A stretch of 64,000 nucleotides of DNA from Aselliscus stoliczkanus (GCA_033961575.1 CM066727.1:122438434-122502433); one strand, 5' to 3'; shown: positions 45,651 through 58,429, numbered from the stretch's first letter. Made by a program: numbers and translations. Notes: generated from the sequence alone by a model not told the origin.

Positions 45651-46330
45651 CTCTCTCTCTTTTTTTTTTTTTTGATAATTTCAAACTTACAGAAAATTGA
45701 AAGAACAATACAAAGAACTGCCATATACCTTTTACCCAGTTTCCCTAATGGTTAACATGTGCTATATCTATGTATCTATGTATCTATCTTTCTATCCTAT
45801 GTTTCATCTATTTTCCTGAAACAATTGAAAGCTGCAGGTATGATAATGCCCCAATCCCACGAGAAATGTCCATGTGAATTTACTGAAAGACAAGGACGGT
45901 CTCCCACAGGACCACAATTCAGCCATCAAAAGCAGGAAGTTGACATTTATATAGTATCACCATGTAATTATACCTATTATTCTAATATGTACAGAACAAA
46001 AAAAAATTTTTTTTCTTCTGTGTCTCCATCCAATCCAGGGTAATGTTCCTCATTTACTTTTGAGGCCTCTTTAGTCTTCTTCAATCTGGAATGATTCTTC
46101 CATCTTTCCTTGTCTTTCATGACCCCAATATTTTTTTGAAGGTTTCACACCAGTTATTTTGTAGAATCTCCCTCATTTTTGGTTTGTATGATGTTTCCTT
46201 ATACAGTGGTATATGCAGTGGGCTGTGTTCCTCTCCCTCGGTGTGTCATATCAAAGGGCACAAAATGTCAGTTTGTCCCCTATTGCCATGTTTCTTTCAA
46301 TCTCTGGTCAGAGTTAGGCACACGTATTTA
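45651..46330 (-). mobile_element. Old L1 3' region, antisense
   Basis: A T run is followed by GATAATTTCAAACTTACAG, CTTTTACCCAGTTTCCCTAA, GCAGGTATGATAATGCCCCA, TTTTGAGGCCTCTTTAGTCT and TTATTTTGTAGAATCTCCCT, in the order of antisense L1M-type 3' UTRs. A similar copy lies at 62895-63410. Confidence 0.8.
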
Positions 46331-48589
46331 AAATCATAAACTTGAGGCTAAGTGCCACTGTTTCAGGTATGAGAGTTACTTTTGCTCCAGCCCTGCACAA
46401 AAAGATGAAAAAAGAATACAGGATGGAAAGAAAAGTCCAAGAAATGTATTGCTGAGGGCACCCAGATTTTCTCAGCTTAATAATTTCCTTGATTATGAAT
46501 GAGAAGAAAAGCATGGTTTTCTTTTTCTCCCTTCTAACAGAAAAGTGTGTATAATGGTTGACACATTCAGGAAGTGTCAAGTTTGCTGTTAAACAGATTA
46601 TAAAACATGTTTATGCAATACCAAGCCATGAGATTATTCTAGGTCATGTTTCTGTGGCTTACTCAGTCATCCATGTGCATGAATCAATTGTAACCTCCAA
46701 AGTTACCCAGTGTAATCCAAACATTAATAGTGTATAACTTGCCAATGGATCAGAGAAATGCCAACTTGGGGCTGGAAATTCCAATTCTGGAGCAGCCCTT
46801 TCAAAGGTCAGTGGCACATTGTGGAAAGAAGGCAAACGGGTCTTCTAAAGAATACTCAGAATGCCCTTGGGCATGGAGGTGGGTGGGGAGAGATCCCAGA
46901 GCCCCTGCATAGCAGGGGCTTAGGGCAACAATCAGGTTAAAAGAAAATTGTCTTAAAGCTATGTCACAAGCAGCACGGTTTTTAACTTAAATTATATATA
47001 TCAGATCAATAAAAGTGATCAAATTCTCTAAATGTGCTTTTACAACCACCTAATATACTACTGAGACAATGTCTGTTGTACCTAGCAAAGCATGTGGTTA
47101 TTTTTATTTGTAGCTAAGGGCCTAAACCAGTTTGGCCAACAGATGATTATGAGGTTCTTCCTAGTAAATTCTGGTCGTTTCTTCTAACAGGCTTGTGGGC
47201 GTTATTTGATCCAAACCAATTGGTGTGTCATAATCCAAGCCAGTTTCAGTACAAATCCACCAAATATATGCACACATTTTAGTAAGCGAGCACGCACAGC
47301 TTTGGCCAGCTCCCTGTCTGCCATTATGTATGTCTACTGACATCTTACAGAAAAGGTGTAGTCTGAAATGGACTTGCTGACATACTCACAGCAGGACTGT
47401 CTAGGTGACATTTGAGTTGTATCAGGCAAGAGCATCCTCCAAGGAGTGGAGGAGCTCAGGACTAAGAGACCCCAGACATGAGTGAGCCTGGGCCGCTGGT
47501 CTTGTCCATCCAAGGTCAATGGCTCCTGTTTCTCTCGCCACTGTTGACTCACAATTTTACCATAAACATTGTTTCTAACATTTTTGTGCTAATTAACTGT
47601 CCTTGAGTGTTGATTCACATCAGTATACTCCATATGCTAAGTAACTATAACATGTATTATTTAGATTCAGACAATACTAATTAATCACCCCTCATGTTGT
47701 TGACTAGAGTTAATGCTGACACACACAAATTACCTATACTAAAGTATTTTAAAATAAATTATCATTAGATATTTTTAGCTGGGGTGGTTTTGGTGGTAAT
47801 GGTGTCGCTGGTGCAGATTTTAGGTAGAGATGTAGCCACACTGTGGTGTTACCAGGGTTTGCTTTAAATTTAAGGACGTTCAGAGGAGACTGAGGCAGCA
47901 CAGAAAGCGGGCTGCAGGACATCTTGAGAACCACAATAAAAACCTCAAGGTACCACACAGCACAGACACACTGAGCAGGTGCTTGTGTTGTTTTCTTATT
48001 CCAAATTTCTCATTCTGCTCATTATAGAAAAATCAGAAAACATAGTCAAGAAAAAGAATTGGCAACCTATAATCCACTTTGGCAAGGATTACCAATTTTA
48101 AACGTGTAGATACATATAGATAGCTACAGATAGAGATATACAAATAAATATATTTTTCTACAAACACGGGAACTTTCTTTTTCTTCTAAATACATGGTCA
48201 ATAGCTTTCAGCATCAATGTACACATTTGAAAGGCTGCATTGATTAATATATTGGTTAAATGTAACCACTGGGCTATTTGTGAAGCTCTTAGATTGTTTT
48301 TAATTTCTTGTTCTTACAAACAGTCTTACCAGAGAACACCGTGGCAAAATTCCTTCATCTTTCCTTAAGAAAAATTCCCGGAAGTGGTGCTTCCAAGTGA
48401 AAGTTCATGCATATTTAAGTTTTCTTTCTTCCCTTGTCTCCTTGTCCTTAAGTAACACCTGTTCATCTCTTTAATACTTCCCAGTAATCATATCACATTT
48501 TCTCAGCTGGCTCATTTTTCCACTCTTTCAGACTCCCCACTCTCAGCTGATGGGATTGCTTCCTATTTAATGAGAAAACAGGTGCTGCC
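46331..48589. other. Intergenic sequence, nothing recognised
   Basis: No exon, RNA gene or confident repeat was seen in this 2.2 kb. Confidence 0.4.
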
Positions 48590-48955
48590 AGAAGATCATT
48601 TCCATGGTCTCCACCACCACTTCTATCCACCTCCCAATAACTGTGCCCACAAGCCCTGCTTTCCCTTCTCTTGCAGTAGAACTGGTTCCCCTCTGGGCAC
48701 TGGATCCCAGCCCCTCTTGCCTATTCATGGACACTGCTCTAGCAAGTCCTTTTTCTTCTTGCTGCATCATCCATTTTTTTCTCTTTCTTGTGCGTAAAAC
48801 AAATCTTACTCTTCCCATCTTTAAAACCAAATAAACAGAACCCTTCCCTTGGCCCCAATTCTGCTTCCAACTACAGATCTATTTCTCTTCTCCTGTTTGC
48901 AGCAAGACTCCTGAAAGGGTTGTCTTTATTGTTTCCAGTTATTTCTTTCTCTCTT

Positions 48956-49010
48956 TCCTTCCTTCCTTCCTTCCTTCCTTCCTTCCTTCCTTCCTTCCTT
49001 CCTTCCTTCC
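48956..49010. repeat. (CCTT)n microsatellite
   Basis: About 13 perfect CCTT units. It abuts the tail end of the SINE that follows (antisense), so it may have grown from that tail as a purine-rich repeat on the other strand. Confidence 0.95.
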
Positions 49011-49014
49011 TCCC

Positions 49015-49487
49015 TTTTTAAAGATTTTATTGGGGAATTGGGGAAGGAGAACAGCCAAGTTGTTGTCCTTCAATCTTAACTGTGGAAAACACAGCAAGCT
49101 CAGCTTCAAGTCCAGTCACGCCGCTCAGCTCAAGGTGCTGTGTTCAATTAGTTGCGGGTGGGCGTAGCGACCATCCCATGCGGGAGTTGAACTGGCAGCC
49201 TTGTTGTTAAGAGCGCGCACTCTATCCACTGAGTCATCCTGGTGGCAGTTCATCTCAAGGTACTGAGTTCAGTCTTAGTTGAGGGCAGGCATAGCCCACC
49301 ATCTGGAACACGCAGCTTTGTTGTTAGGAGCACACACTGTCACTAGCTGAGCCATCCTACCACCTGTTGGCAGCTCAGCTGAGGCACAGCTCACTGGCCC
49401 ATATGGGAATCGAACTGGCAACCCTGTTGCTCAGAGCTCGCACTCTTGAGCAAGCTCTTAACCAACTGAGCCACTCGGCCTGCCCCC
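49015..49487 (-). mobile_element. Long SINE with three tRNA-like modules, antisense
   Basis: The tail (AAAGATTTTATTGGGGAATT) is shared with the other long SINEs, but the body is different. Read on the minus strand it holds three tRNA-like units, each with a CTCAG or CTCAGT A-box-like stretch and a GTTC-type B-box-like stretch (near 49395, 49310 and 49195). The head is GGCCGAGTGGCTCAGTTGG. No TSD could be fixed because of the CCTT repeat. Confidence 0.85.
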
Positions 49488-50769
49488 CATTCTTTCTTAA
49501 ACCCACTCAATCAGGCTTCCATGTGCACATTCCACCAAGTCCATTCATGTCAAGGTCACCAATGATGACCTCCAAGTTGCTATAGCCAGTAGACAACTTT
49601 CAGTTTCATCTCACCTAACCCATCAGCAGCAGTTGAAACAGATCATCAGTCCCTATCCCTTGAAAACATTTTTTCTCTAGGCTGCAGAACCTCATGAGCT
49701 CATAGTTCATTTCTTCTTTCTCAGCATCTCTTGCTGGCTCCTCCTCTTCTCTGTGCCCTGATCTCTAGAGTGCCCAGGAGGCAGGGTTTGGGCATCTCTT
49801 CACTGTGGAAACTCAGTCTTCTGGTGATCTTATCCAGTCTCTTGGCCTTAATAACATAGAGATGTTGGCAAACTTCCGGATGTAACTCTCCAGCCCCAGG
49901 ATCCTTCTCCCACCTGCCCCTGAACTCCAGATCCAACTGCTTGACATTGCAAAAATAACATGTCCCAAACTGAACCCCTGCTCCCCTTTCCCAACCTGCT
50001 CCTCCTACGAATGTCCCTATCTCAGTCAATGGCAATCTCCAACTAGAACCTTGGAGCCTCCCTTGATCTCTCTTCATCTCTCACACTACCCATCCAAACC
50101 TTGAACAAATCCTGTTGCCCACACTTTCAGAATATTTCTAGGACCATACAATGTTCAGCATCCCTCTAGTCTGAATCACAAGAGCACCATGCCCAGATTA
50201 CTGAAACAGCCTCACAGCAGCTCTCCTTGCTCCCATGGAGACTATTCCAATGCAGCCAGAGTGATACCACTGAAGACTGTTCCAGATAATATAACTGTTC
50301 TACCCAAAATCAGACAGTGGGTTTCCATCTCAGAGCAACAGTAAAGGTCTTGTAAAGACCTTCAAGTCTCACATAGTTGGTCCCCTTGCCTTTCTAACCT
50401 CAGGTCTTGTTACTCCCCCTTCACTTGCTCTGTCCTCTGCCCCAGGACCTTTGCACGTGTTCTTCATTCTTTCTCCACTAACACCTGAAAGGCTTACTCT
50501 ATCACCTCCTTTCAGTCTGCTTAAATAATACCTTTCTCTGAGGACTTTTTTGACACTTACTTAAAAATCACCCCTCCTTTACCCCCAACATTCCTGATAT
50601 CCTTCTCCACTTTATTTTTCTCCATGTTGCTACACATTTCTCATTAGAATAGAAGTTCCTTGAGGTTTACTGCTGTGTCCCCTGTATCTGGAACAACTCC
50701 TAGCATGTGGCAAGTATTCAATGAATGTTTATTGTGTGAATAAATTTTTTTCCAAAAAATTAAAAAAGG

Positions 50770-51720
50770 AGAGAATTAGAAAAAAATCATTCACATATAA
50801 GAAATGGAATATTATTCAGCCATGAGAACGAAGGAAATTCTGCCATTCATGATGACATGGATGGACCTCAACATAAGTCAGACAGAGAAAGGCAAATATT
50901 GTATGACATCACTTATATGTGGTATCTAAAAAGGCTGATAGAAAAGGGAGTACATGAGTGGTTACTAGGGCCAGGGTGGGGGTGGAGGGAGAAATGGGGA
51001 GATGTGGGTCAAAGAGTACAAACTTCTAGTTATAAGTTCTGGGGATCTCATGTACAACATGGTAATGATAGTTAATAATACTGTATTATGTACTTGTAAG
51101 TTGCTCAGAGTGTAAAACTTAATTTTTTATTTTTTTTTAAGATTTTATTGGGGAACTGGGGGAGGGGAACAGCATTGCAGAATCAGGGAAGGGGAACAGA
51201 CAAGTTGCTGTCTTTTTGTTCTTCAGTCTAGTTGTGGAGGACTTTGCTTCACTGGCCCATGTTGTTATCATCATTGCGCTCTTCCTGGATGAGGCAGATG
51301 GGTCGCCGGCCACTGGATGGTCACTCACTGCGGCTATTGGCAGCTCACACCGGCTGCCGGCCACTCACTGTAGCCTATGGCAGCCCACTGCAGCAGGGGC
51401 TGCAGCCTACACCGTCGCCGGGGATCGCAGCTCAGCTCCAGGTGGAGCTGTTGTTAGCTGTAGAAGGCAGTGTCACTGGCCCTGTGGGATCCGAACCAGG
51501 GCCGCTGGCTTCCCAAGCCAGCTCTTAACCAATGCGCCATTCTGCCGGCCCTTAAATGTTTTTTTTGCCACAAAAAAGAAATGATAATTATGTGATGCAA
51601 ATGTTAGCTCAAGCTATGGTGGTAATCATTTTTCAATATACAAGCATATCAAATCAACACATTGTACATCTAAAACCTACACAATGTTATATGTCAATAA
51701 TATCTCAATAAAGCTGGAAA
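50770..51720 (+). mobile_element. 5'-truncated L1, sense, split by a SINE
   Basis: ORF2-tail text (AATGGAATATTATTCAGCCA, GACATGGATGGACCTCAACA) leads into an older-type 3' UTR (GTTACTAGGGCCAGGGTGGG, TACACAATGTTATATGTCAA) and ends with AATAAAGCTGG. The SINE lies at 51126-51551. The 3' UTR differs from that of the young L1 at 59423, so it is an older subfamily. Confidence 0.85.
51126..51551 (-). mobile_element. Long tRNA-derived SINE, antisense
   Basis: T run, reversed tail with two GGGGAACAG motifs, GCTGCC-rich body and reversed head TGCCGGCCC. The TSD is short and imperfect (CTTAA and neighbouring A/T bases on both sides), but removing the element restores L1 3' UTR text. Confidence 0.9.
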
Positions 51721-51849
51721 AAATTACCCATAACTATACTATTCAGAGAACCATCATTTACATGTGTATAATCTCACATTCTTTTCCCCATATTCATATA
51801 TATTTTTGGTGCGGTCACTCTAGACATTGTTTTAAAACCTGCTTTAAAA

Positions 51850-52283
51850 GTTTTTGATATGGGGCCAAGTACCTCAGTTGGTGGGGAGCGTGAGCTCTGA
51901 GCAAACGGGGTCACCGGTTCGACTCCCATATGGGCCAGTGAGCTGCGCCCAAGCTAAACTGCCACTGAGCTGTCAACAAGCGGCGGGATGGCTCAGTTGG
52001 TGAGAGCACAAGCTCCTAACAACAAGGTTTTGGGTTTGACTCCAGCGTAGCATGGTGGGCTGTGCCCCTCTGCGGCTGGGATTGAACATGGCACCTTGAG
52101 CTGGGCAGCTGGGAGCTGCCGAGGGGCAGCCGGATGGCAACTGGACTTGGAGCTGAGCTAGCTGTGCCCTCCACAGCTGGTATTGAAGAACAACAATTTG
52201 GCTGTTCCCCTCCACCAAATTCCCCAACGCTGTTCCCCTCCCCAATTCCTCAATAAAATCTTAAAACAAAAATTTTTTGATAT
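51850..52283 (+). mobile_element. Long SINE with two tRNA-like modules, sense
   Basis: The TSD TTTTTGATAT is at 51851-51860 and 52274-52283. Head 51861 onward has CTCAGTTGGTGGGG and a GGTTCGACTCCC B box; a second unit from about 51985 has GATGGCTCAGTTGGTGAGAG and GGGTTTGACTCC. The tail has two GTTCCCCTCC motifs and AATAAAATCTTA (52252-52263). It shows the same tail as the first SINE type joined to a different head. Confidence 0.92.
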
Positions 52284-52522
52284 TCATATAATTTAGATTT
52301 TGAACACATAGCCCCCACAACACCTTTCAGAAATACCAAGTTATATCTTGCTGGAAGTGTATGAGAATCCAATTTGTATTTCCTCCCCCAAAACTCGGTC
52401 TTATCAGATTTGTTTTGCGTATAGTCCAACCAATATAATAACTTCGACTGTGATCTTGAACTCTTTCTTGGTTTTACTTTCAGGGTCTCTCCAGATTCTC
52501 CTGTCACCTTAATCACTTGTCA

Positions 52523-52524
<2 letters not shown>

Positions 52525-52568
<44 letters not shown>
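52525..52568. repeat. (AC)22 microsatellite
   Basis: An uninterrupted AC run of 44 bases. Confidence 0.97.
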
Positions 52569-52570
<2 letters not shown>

Positions 52571-54039
52571 CTTTCTTCCCTAATAATTGTAGGGATTCAA
52601 GAGAATGAAAATTGTTCCTCAAAAAAATATTGAACACTCTTGCTAGAGGAAATTTCCAGAATTTGAGAAGCCAGATTGTTAAAACTGAGAGAGCCTAATA
52701 GTTTGGATTAGGATGCGTGAATTAGACAAATGTAGAGACAAGCTATTATTTCCTAGCGGATATTTAGACTACTGTCATAAACTGTTGCTTTCCTGTCAAC
52801 TGGTTGTGCATTGCTGACTCCAGGGGGTGCCACTTACACAGACTACAATGAGAAGCTGCCCCCTGGATTTATGCAATGTGCCCCCCCCTCAGGAAGATCT
52901 GACTGAATTATACTTAATTCGGTTTTAAGGAATCGTTTCTAAGATATTTTCTTTCTCTGGCTCTGCTCTTGCCCCTTACCCTCTATTGAGCATTTGTCTA
53001 AGAAAAGCAGACTTCCTGTCGTGATAAGTCAAACTTTAAAAATTATCCTTTTAGACCCTCTCTCTGGTGGACAAAGAAAGGGATGCAAGCCATTTAGTCT
53101 AGTAAAATGAGCAGACCTGTCTGTTGAGTTTGTTAATAGAGCTCTAGAGGGGGAGTTTGGAAGGAAGGCAAACAGCTGATCTCTGAAACCCGTCTTTGGT
53201 GGGCCCACCAGCACCTGGTATACTCTCACGCAGTCTGGTCTCTCTTCAGACCCTGATGCCTTACCTGCTTCACATTTCCTCTGTCCCTCACCCCCAACAC
53301 TTCAGCCCCATGATGGGCCTTATGCATTTGAATCTAATTTTTTTCTCATTATTATAAGAGCTTTTCAAATAGTTTTTAGACCTGAGAATCCCTTTCTACC
53401 AAACTGGGAATACAACAAAATCTTACACAAAATGCTATCAAGTAAAACAGATGGAGGCAGAACTGCTCCAGCTGAAAAGGTCCTACCTCTCCCCTGATGG
53501 GGCTCTTCAGAACCCATAGGCCTCTGGGAGGTGGAATCTGAATACCTTGTTGGTCTGCTGGAACTCACACAAAGGCCCCCCTTTTCCTCCCATCCCTGCA
53601 GGACCGCTGTCAGAGACCTCTAGAGACCACGTGAGGCCTTTGCCTAAGGTGCAAACTTTGAGAAGGGAGCACCAAAAAGAAACCTCAGTAATCAAGATGA
53701 AGAGTGGTTTAATATAATATTTTAAACAATCAAAATTAATTGATTTTCCAGGATCAATTAATTAGAAAATCCAGGATGAACAAAATATGAATATGTTAAA
53801 TAAAGACAGGTCAACAATAGTGCCTTGCTGAGCCTTATTGGAGCCTGAGCCGAAGGAAAAATCAGTCCTACTGATACCTTCTGTCTCTTGATTACCAGGT
53901 CTTTGGTGTCCCTTTAAATGTTGAGATCCAAGGGAGTGCCTCACTCTCCTTGCCTGGCTCCCCTAGTCCCTTTTACATCCATTATTCTCCATTGTCCTAG
54001 AACTGAAGATTTCTCTATCTCTTATTCCCTCATAGATTA
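52569..54039. other. Intergenic sequence, nothing recognised
   Basis: No exon or confident repeat was seen. Confidence 0.45.
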
Positions 54040-54260
54040 TTTGATCCCTGAGTATTAGGACCGTGTCATGCTCATCTTTGTATCTTCAACATATTAAAGG
54101 ATGTAGTAGGCATTTAATGAACATTTTTTGAATTAAATGAATTGGACTAGAAACCATTGCCCTTGGGTTTTTCCATCTGGCTCAACCTCTAACTAGCCTT
54201 GTGATCTTGAGCAAATCATAACTTCTCTGGTTTCAGCCTATTCATCTGTAAAATGAAAGA
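54040..54260 (+). repeat. L2 3' end and adjacent MIR fragment
   Basis: GGACCGTGTCATGCTCATCT and TAGTAGGCATTTAATGAACA (54060-54145) are L2 3' text. CCTTGTGATCTTGAGCAAAT and TCATCTGTAAAATGAAAGAC (54195-54260) are MIR text. Confidence 0.7.
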
Positions 54261-55583
54261 CATGGTTATCTTGAATGACCTTCTGTAGCTGTCTACAGAT
54301 GTCATGTATCGACAGAAGTCCAAGCCTCCCCAAACATTCCCCCACTGGTGGTTGATGGTATCAGTAAGGCAGCTAGCTGCAAGGGGGCTGGTGTTTTGCA
54401 ACTGGTTTCAGTAAAGCTCTGGCAGTCTCTGTAAAATGCCCTCCCGGCTCGATCATTGCTTTGATCTTATTTTCCTGAGACTGCACTTAAAAAGCTACAG
54501 GGTAATTTCTCTAGTAATGCCATCCTAGTTGGGAAAAGCAGGCATTGTCTTCTAGCTAGATCAACATTTCTTAATAAATGCTGCTCTCCTTCTAGTTCCA
54601 TTCCTTTGTCCTGTTATCTTTAAAGGTGAGGAAAGGTCATAGAAGTAAGTATTGAAAAGCATTTTGTGCATCCCCACCATCCCTTGTATGTGATTGAGAG
54701 GGAGGAAAAGTCAGACAACAGAGAAGGAGTTCATATCCACTGAGTATTTACTGTCCACCTACTATGTGTCGTCCTCTGTGGGAAGCACATCAGACAAGAT
54801 TCGGGTCCTCAGAGGGTTTTCAGACCCTTCCAGGAGAGAAAACGTGAACAAAGAAGCACCTCAAGTTGGTTATATAATCAAGTTTCAAGATGATAAGAAT
54901 TATAGGAGTCAGGCTAGTAGGAGAAAAAGAGGAAATGAGTTATTTTTTAGGTGACTACTCTGTGGAGACTTGAAAATCTTAATCTTGTGTATTCTTTATG
55001 ACTATCCTTTTGAATTAGGCATTGATATCTCTACTATACAGATACTGAGGCTTGGAGTGAAAATCAATCAGGAAGTATTATTTGCTTTCCCAAAATGTCC
55101 ATGTACAAGTCCTTCCACTGCATTTGAACTGTATTACTTGACCTGGGGACTGTTATGTTTAACCAGATTAGGAAATACCGCGTACCCTTCTTCTCCCTTG
55201 GTGACGCAGGCCTTATGTTTGGAAGTGGCTTTTATTTAACCATCTCATCCATGGAGCATTTACCTTTTGGGATATCACCAGGGTTTGGAAAGTCTAGTTA
55301 GGAAATTTAAAATAGGCCATTAGTTTCCTTTTCACACTAAATATGATCTAGGCCCTATTAAAGGTTTCCATGGATTATTTGGTACTTTCAAAAGCTCTGG
55401 GTTCAGTGATCAAAATTGCCCACCTGGCTCCATGCTCCAGGCTTTTTCTTTCTTCCTTCCAGAGGCAAGCTAGATCCTGCTCTTTTCATTAAGGGGGGCT
55501 CCGGTGGAAAGTTGCCTCTTGTCCTTGTAAAGCTGTAACCTTGAAATGACAGCTTTGAAGCAGCAGAGCCTGTAAAACTCGCT

Positions 55584-55588
<5 letters not shown>
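54261..55588. other. Intergenic sequence, weak MIR-like traces
   Basis: Weak MIR/L2-like phrases occur near 54740-54860 and 55000-55090. No exon was seen. Confidence 0.35.

Positions 55589-55633
<45 letters not shown>
55589..55633. repeat. (TC)n microsatellite
   Basis: A pure TC run of about 45 bases, followed by TTTCTTTCT. Confidence 0.96.
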
Positions 55634-55639
<6 letters not shown>

Positions 55640-56184
55640 CTGGAATGAATTTACCCTGTTGTTGATGGTCTACCTCTCCTCGCTCCTCCACCCCTGACCC
55701 AGGTGGTGGGAGAAGGGGTTGCGATTTAATCATCCATGAAGGATGGCTGCAGTTTGGCAGCCTTGGAATGTGGAGGCCTGTTTACCTAGGGGCCAACCAT
55801 GAGGCCAGAAACAGAGCACTCATCCCTCGCCTCAACCTCAGCCTGAGGGACTCAACAAAGCACTCACAGGTTCGTAAGACCCTGGCCTTCTGCCCACTGA
55901 GTATTTCTACCTTTAAATAAAATCAGATGAACCAAGGGTGCAACTTTTGAGGTAGCAATCACATCAATAAAAAAGGGGCTTTCAAGGCCTTATTTTTTTT
56001 TAAAAAATGGTCATTTTCTGTTTCTGTAGAATGATTAAAACTTCCATTCCATACTTGCTCAGTGACCTTTTTTTATTATCCAATGAAATCTTAATAGAAA
56101 TTTGGTGCAGAGCTTTTTGAATGTAAAATGTAAACCATCACCCCAAAGGATAACAATAGTATTTGATGGGGTCTGTGGAGTTTC
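55634..56184. other. Intergenic sequence, nothing recognised
   Basis: No exon or confident repeat. Confidence 0.45.
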
Positions 56185-56475
56185 CGAGGAAGTGGTGTGT
56201 TCTTTTTTTTTTAGTTTCAGGTGTACCAAACAATGTAATAGTTATACATTTCACCCCTCACAAAATGATAACCCCACCCCCAATCTATTGCCCCTCTGAC
56301 ATCATATATATCTATTACAATTCCATTGACGATTACTATGACGATACTCTATATCCCGTGACCATATATATATATATATATATACAAAATTATATTACAC
56401 CAGACTTAAAAGCTTTTTTCACAGCAAAGGAAACCAACAATGAAACAAAAAGGCAGCCAACCAAGGAAGTTGTTT
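56185..56475 (-). mobile_element. Short L1 with inverted 5' part (twin priming)
   Basis: From 56203 to about 56384 the L1 3' UTR is antisense (T run, then TTTCAGGTGTACC). From about 56385 to 56460 the L1 ORF2 text is in sense (ACTTAAAAGCTTTTTTCACA, GGAAACCAACAATG). The two parts are about 1 kb apart in a normal L1. Weak TSDs share AGGAAGT and following GT bases (56187- and 56464-). This head-to-head layout is the usual result of twin priming. Confidence 0.82.
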
Positions 56476-57053
56476 TGATGTCTCTGCCATTCAGGCAGCA
56501 TATTTGCGTCAAGTAAAGCTGTGTGTGTGTCTTCCTGGGTCTCAGATTACAACTAAGAGCGCGGTGCGTCTTTCCATGACCACACAGAGTCTTGTTAGCA
56601 CTGTTGGACAGGGTGCCCGGGAGATGGCCAGGAAGTCCGCAGTGTTTCCACAGATGGTGGAACACACTCTTTGGAAAACACTAGGAACTACAACAGACCC
56701 ATGGGGAGAAGGCAAAATAAGTAGGAAACATGGTTCCCTGGAAGAGTTTATAATTCAACTGTAGAAAAAGAACATGAACTCAGACCTTCTCATCAGCAAA
56801 TGGAGGGTCACTAATGCACCCAAGCACAACATGTCACACAGGCCCATCGTGTCTGTTCCTGGCCTCCGCCACTGAGTGCACACACTATCCATGCCTTCGC
56901 CACCATCCTGTACCTACCCAGCTTCTGCTCATCCCAGAAGATGCCACTCTGACATCAGCTTTTCCAGGAAGCCTCTGACTCCCTAAAGGATGGGTGTCTT
57001 TGTGCTTCCTTCCGCATGCCTATCTCACCCATTGCCCTTATCACATTTTATGA

Positions 57054-57056
<3 letters not shown>

Positions 57057-57089
<33 letters not shown>
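57057..57089. repeat. (GT)n microsatellite
   Basis: A GT run of about 32 bases. Confidence 0.95.
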
Positions 57090-57090
<1 letters not shown>

Positions 57091-58008
57091 ACTGTGACCT
57101 CCAGGAAGGCAGTGACAGGGATTTACTCATCATGCGGCCCCAGAGCCAAGCCCAATGCCACGTGCAAGTTAACACCCAGCAATAGTTAGAGAGCAAATCA
57201 ACAGACAAATAACTAGGGATTTCCAGTGATGAGGAAGGACTACAGGGTAATCAGGGGAAGTTCTCGGAGGAATGCTGAGCAAGGTTTGAAAGAAGTGGTC
57301 CTAATTGGATTGGGAGGAGTAAGATTGGGCATATCACTTATGGGAAATGTCAGTAGCTGCACTTGTGGAACATTGCACAGGGGATGATAATAACAGGAGA
57401 AGTATAGCTGGGGAACTGGAAAGCACTTTGTAATCTGGCTTTGATGGGCAGACCATGTACTGTAGTTGAGAGGGTGAGCCAATGCCAGCAGCACACTGAT
57501 CAAATTTTCACCAGAGAATCTATATTCAGCTTATTTAAATTGCACTGTGCTTTTTCTTTAATGCAGCATTTCCTTCATTTCCTGTCTGAAATCCTTATGC
57601 ATATTTCAGTGGTGGCTGTAGATTATTTCCATGGACGACAGTAAAACTATCCCCATAGAGGTCCAAGCCAATTCAAATTTTTCCTTAAGGCTGCAAGTTA
57701 TCTTCAAGCAACTTTAATCTCCCATTTATTATGACTTGAGTATCGGTTCTTATGTATTCTCATGTAATGAAAAGGCCTTACTCAAGTCCTGCAATCACAA
57801 CAGCACCATCAGGAAGAGGAAATGGGCAAGGTTGTTAACCAGAACATGCTGTACCTTTTTAAACATTAACCACTGTTCAGGTCTGCAGACCTGGCTGCTA
57901 CAGGCAATGATGGGAATCAGGAATGGCAAGTACAAAACCCTACCTGTGGAAAATTTTAGGGTTCCAATATCTGCCTTGATCCACTGAAGTTTTCTATTGT
58001 ATTGTATT
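57090..58008. other. Intergenic sequence, nothing recognised
   Basis: No exon or confident repeat. Confidence 0.45.
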
Positions 58009-58060
58009 ATATGATATGATATATGATACGTTATTATATCATATCACATATCATATTATA
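58009..58060. repeat. AT-rich imperfect palindrome
   Basis: The left arm (58009-58028), made of ATATGAT units, is nearly the reverse complement of the right arm (58035-58060), made of ATCATAT units, around a CGTTAT centre. It could form a hairpin or cruciform. Confidence 0.75.
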
Positions 58061-58429
58061 TATACTTTTTTTAAGAAATAGAAACACAACAAAGCACGTC
58101 ATGTTCAGAAGAGCAAAGTCGTCCCATCTGACAGCATTTAAGCTGGGATGACACTCTATTAGAACATCGCTACAGAAGGAAGGAGTTTTTGTTCCACAAG
58201 GAACTCTGTTTTAGCAATTATTAATAGAAGGAACTTGATAGTCTTTTGCTCTTTGCTGTGGCTTAGCCTGGGCATATGTGGGTTATCACTGGTGTTTATA
58301 ATTCAAGGAGCACTTTATGTTGCTCCCTTTGATTTTATTTGTTTTTCTATAAATGTGAATCATTAAAACCAGCAGTTAAATGACTCTATCAGTAATGTCA
58401 TAGCTGCAATCATCTCTGTCGTTGTCATT

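Larger units (their letters stand above)
48590..50740 (+). mobile_element. L2 with decayed reverse transcriptase region, sense, interrupted
   Basis: The longest L2 here, split by a CCTT repeat and a SINE (48956-49487). Landmarks in order: ACTCCTGAAAGGGTTGTC, TCAAGGTCACCAATGATGAC, CATCAGCAGCAGTTGAAACA, GATCTTATCCAGTCTCTTGG, AGACAGTGGGTTTCCATCTC, CAGGACCTTTGCACGTG, and the 3' end GAAGTTCCTTGAGG to TTCAATGAATGTTTATTG near 50735. The CR1/L2-type reverse transcriptase frame is broken. Confidence 0.8.

Noticed and set aside
48956..49010. CCTT repeats as a CRISPR-like or satellite array
   Set aside because: Plain tetranucleotide microsatellite with no spacers.
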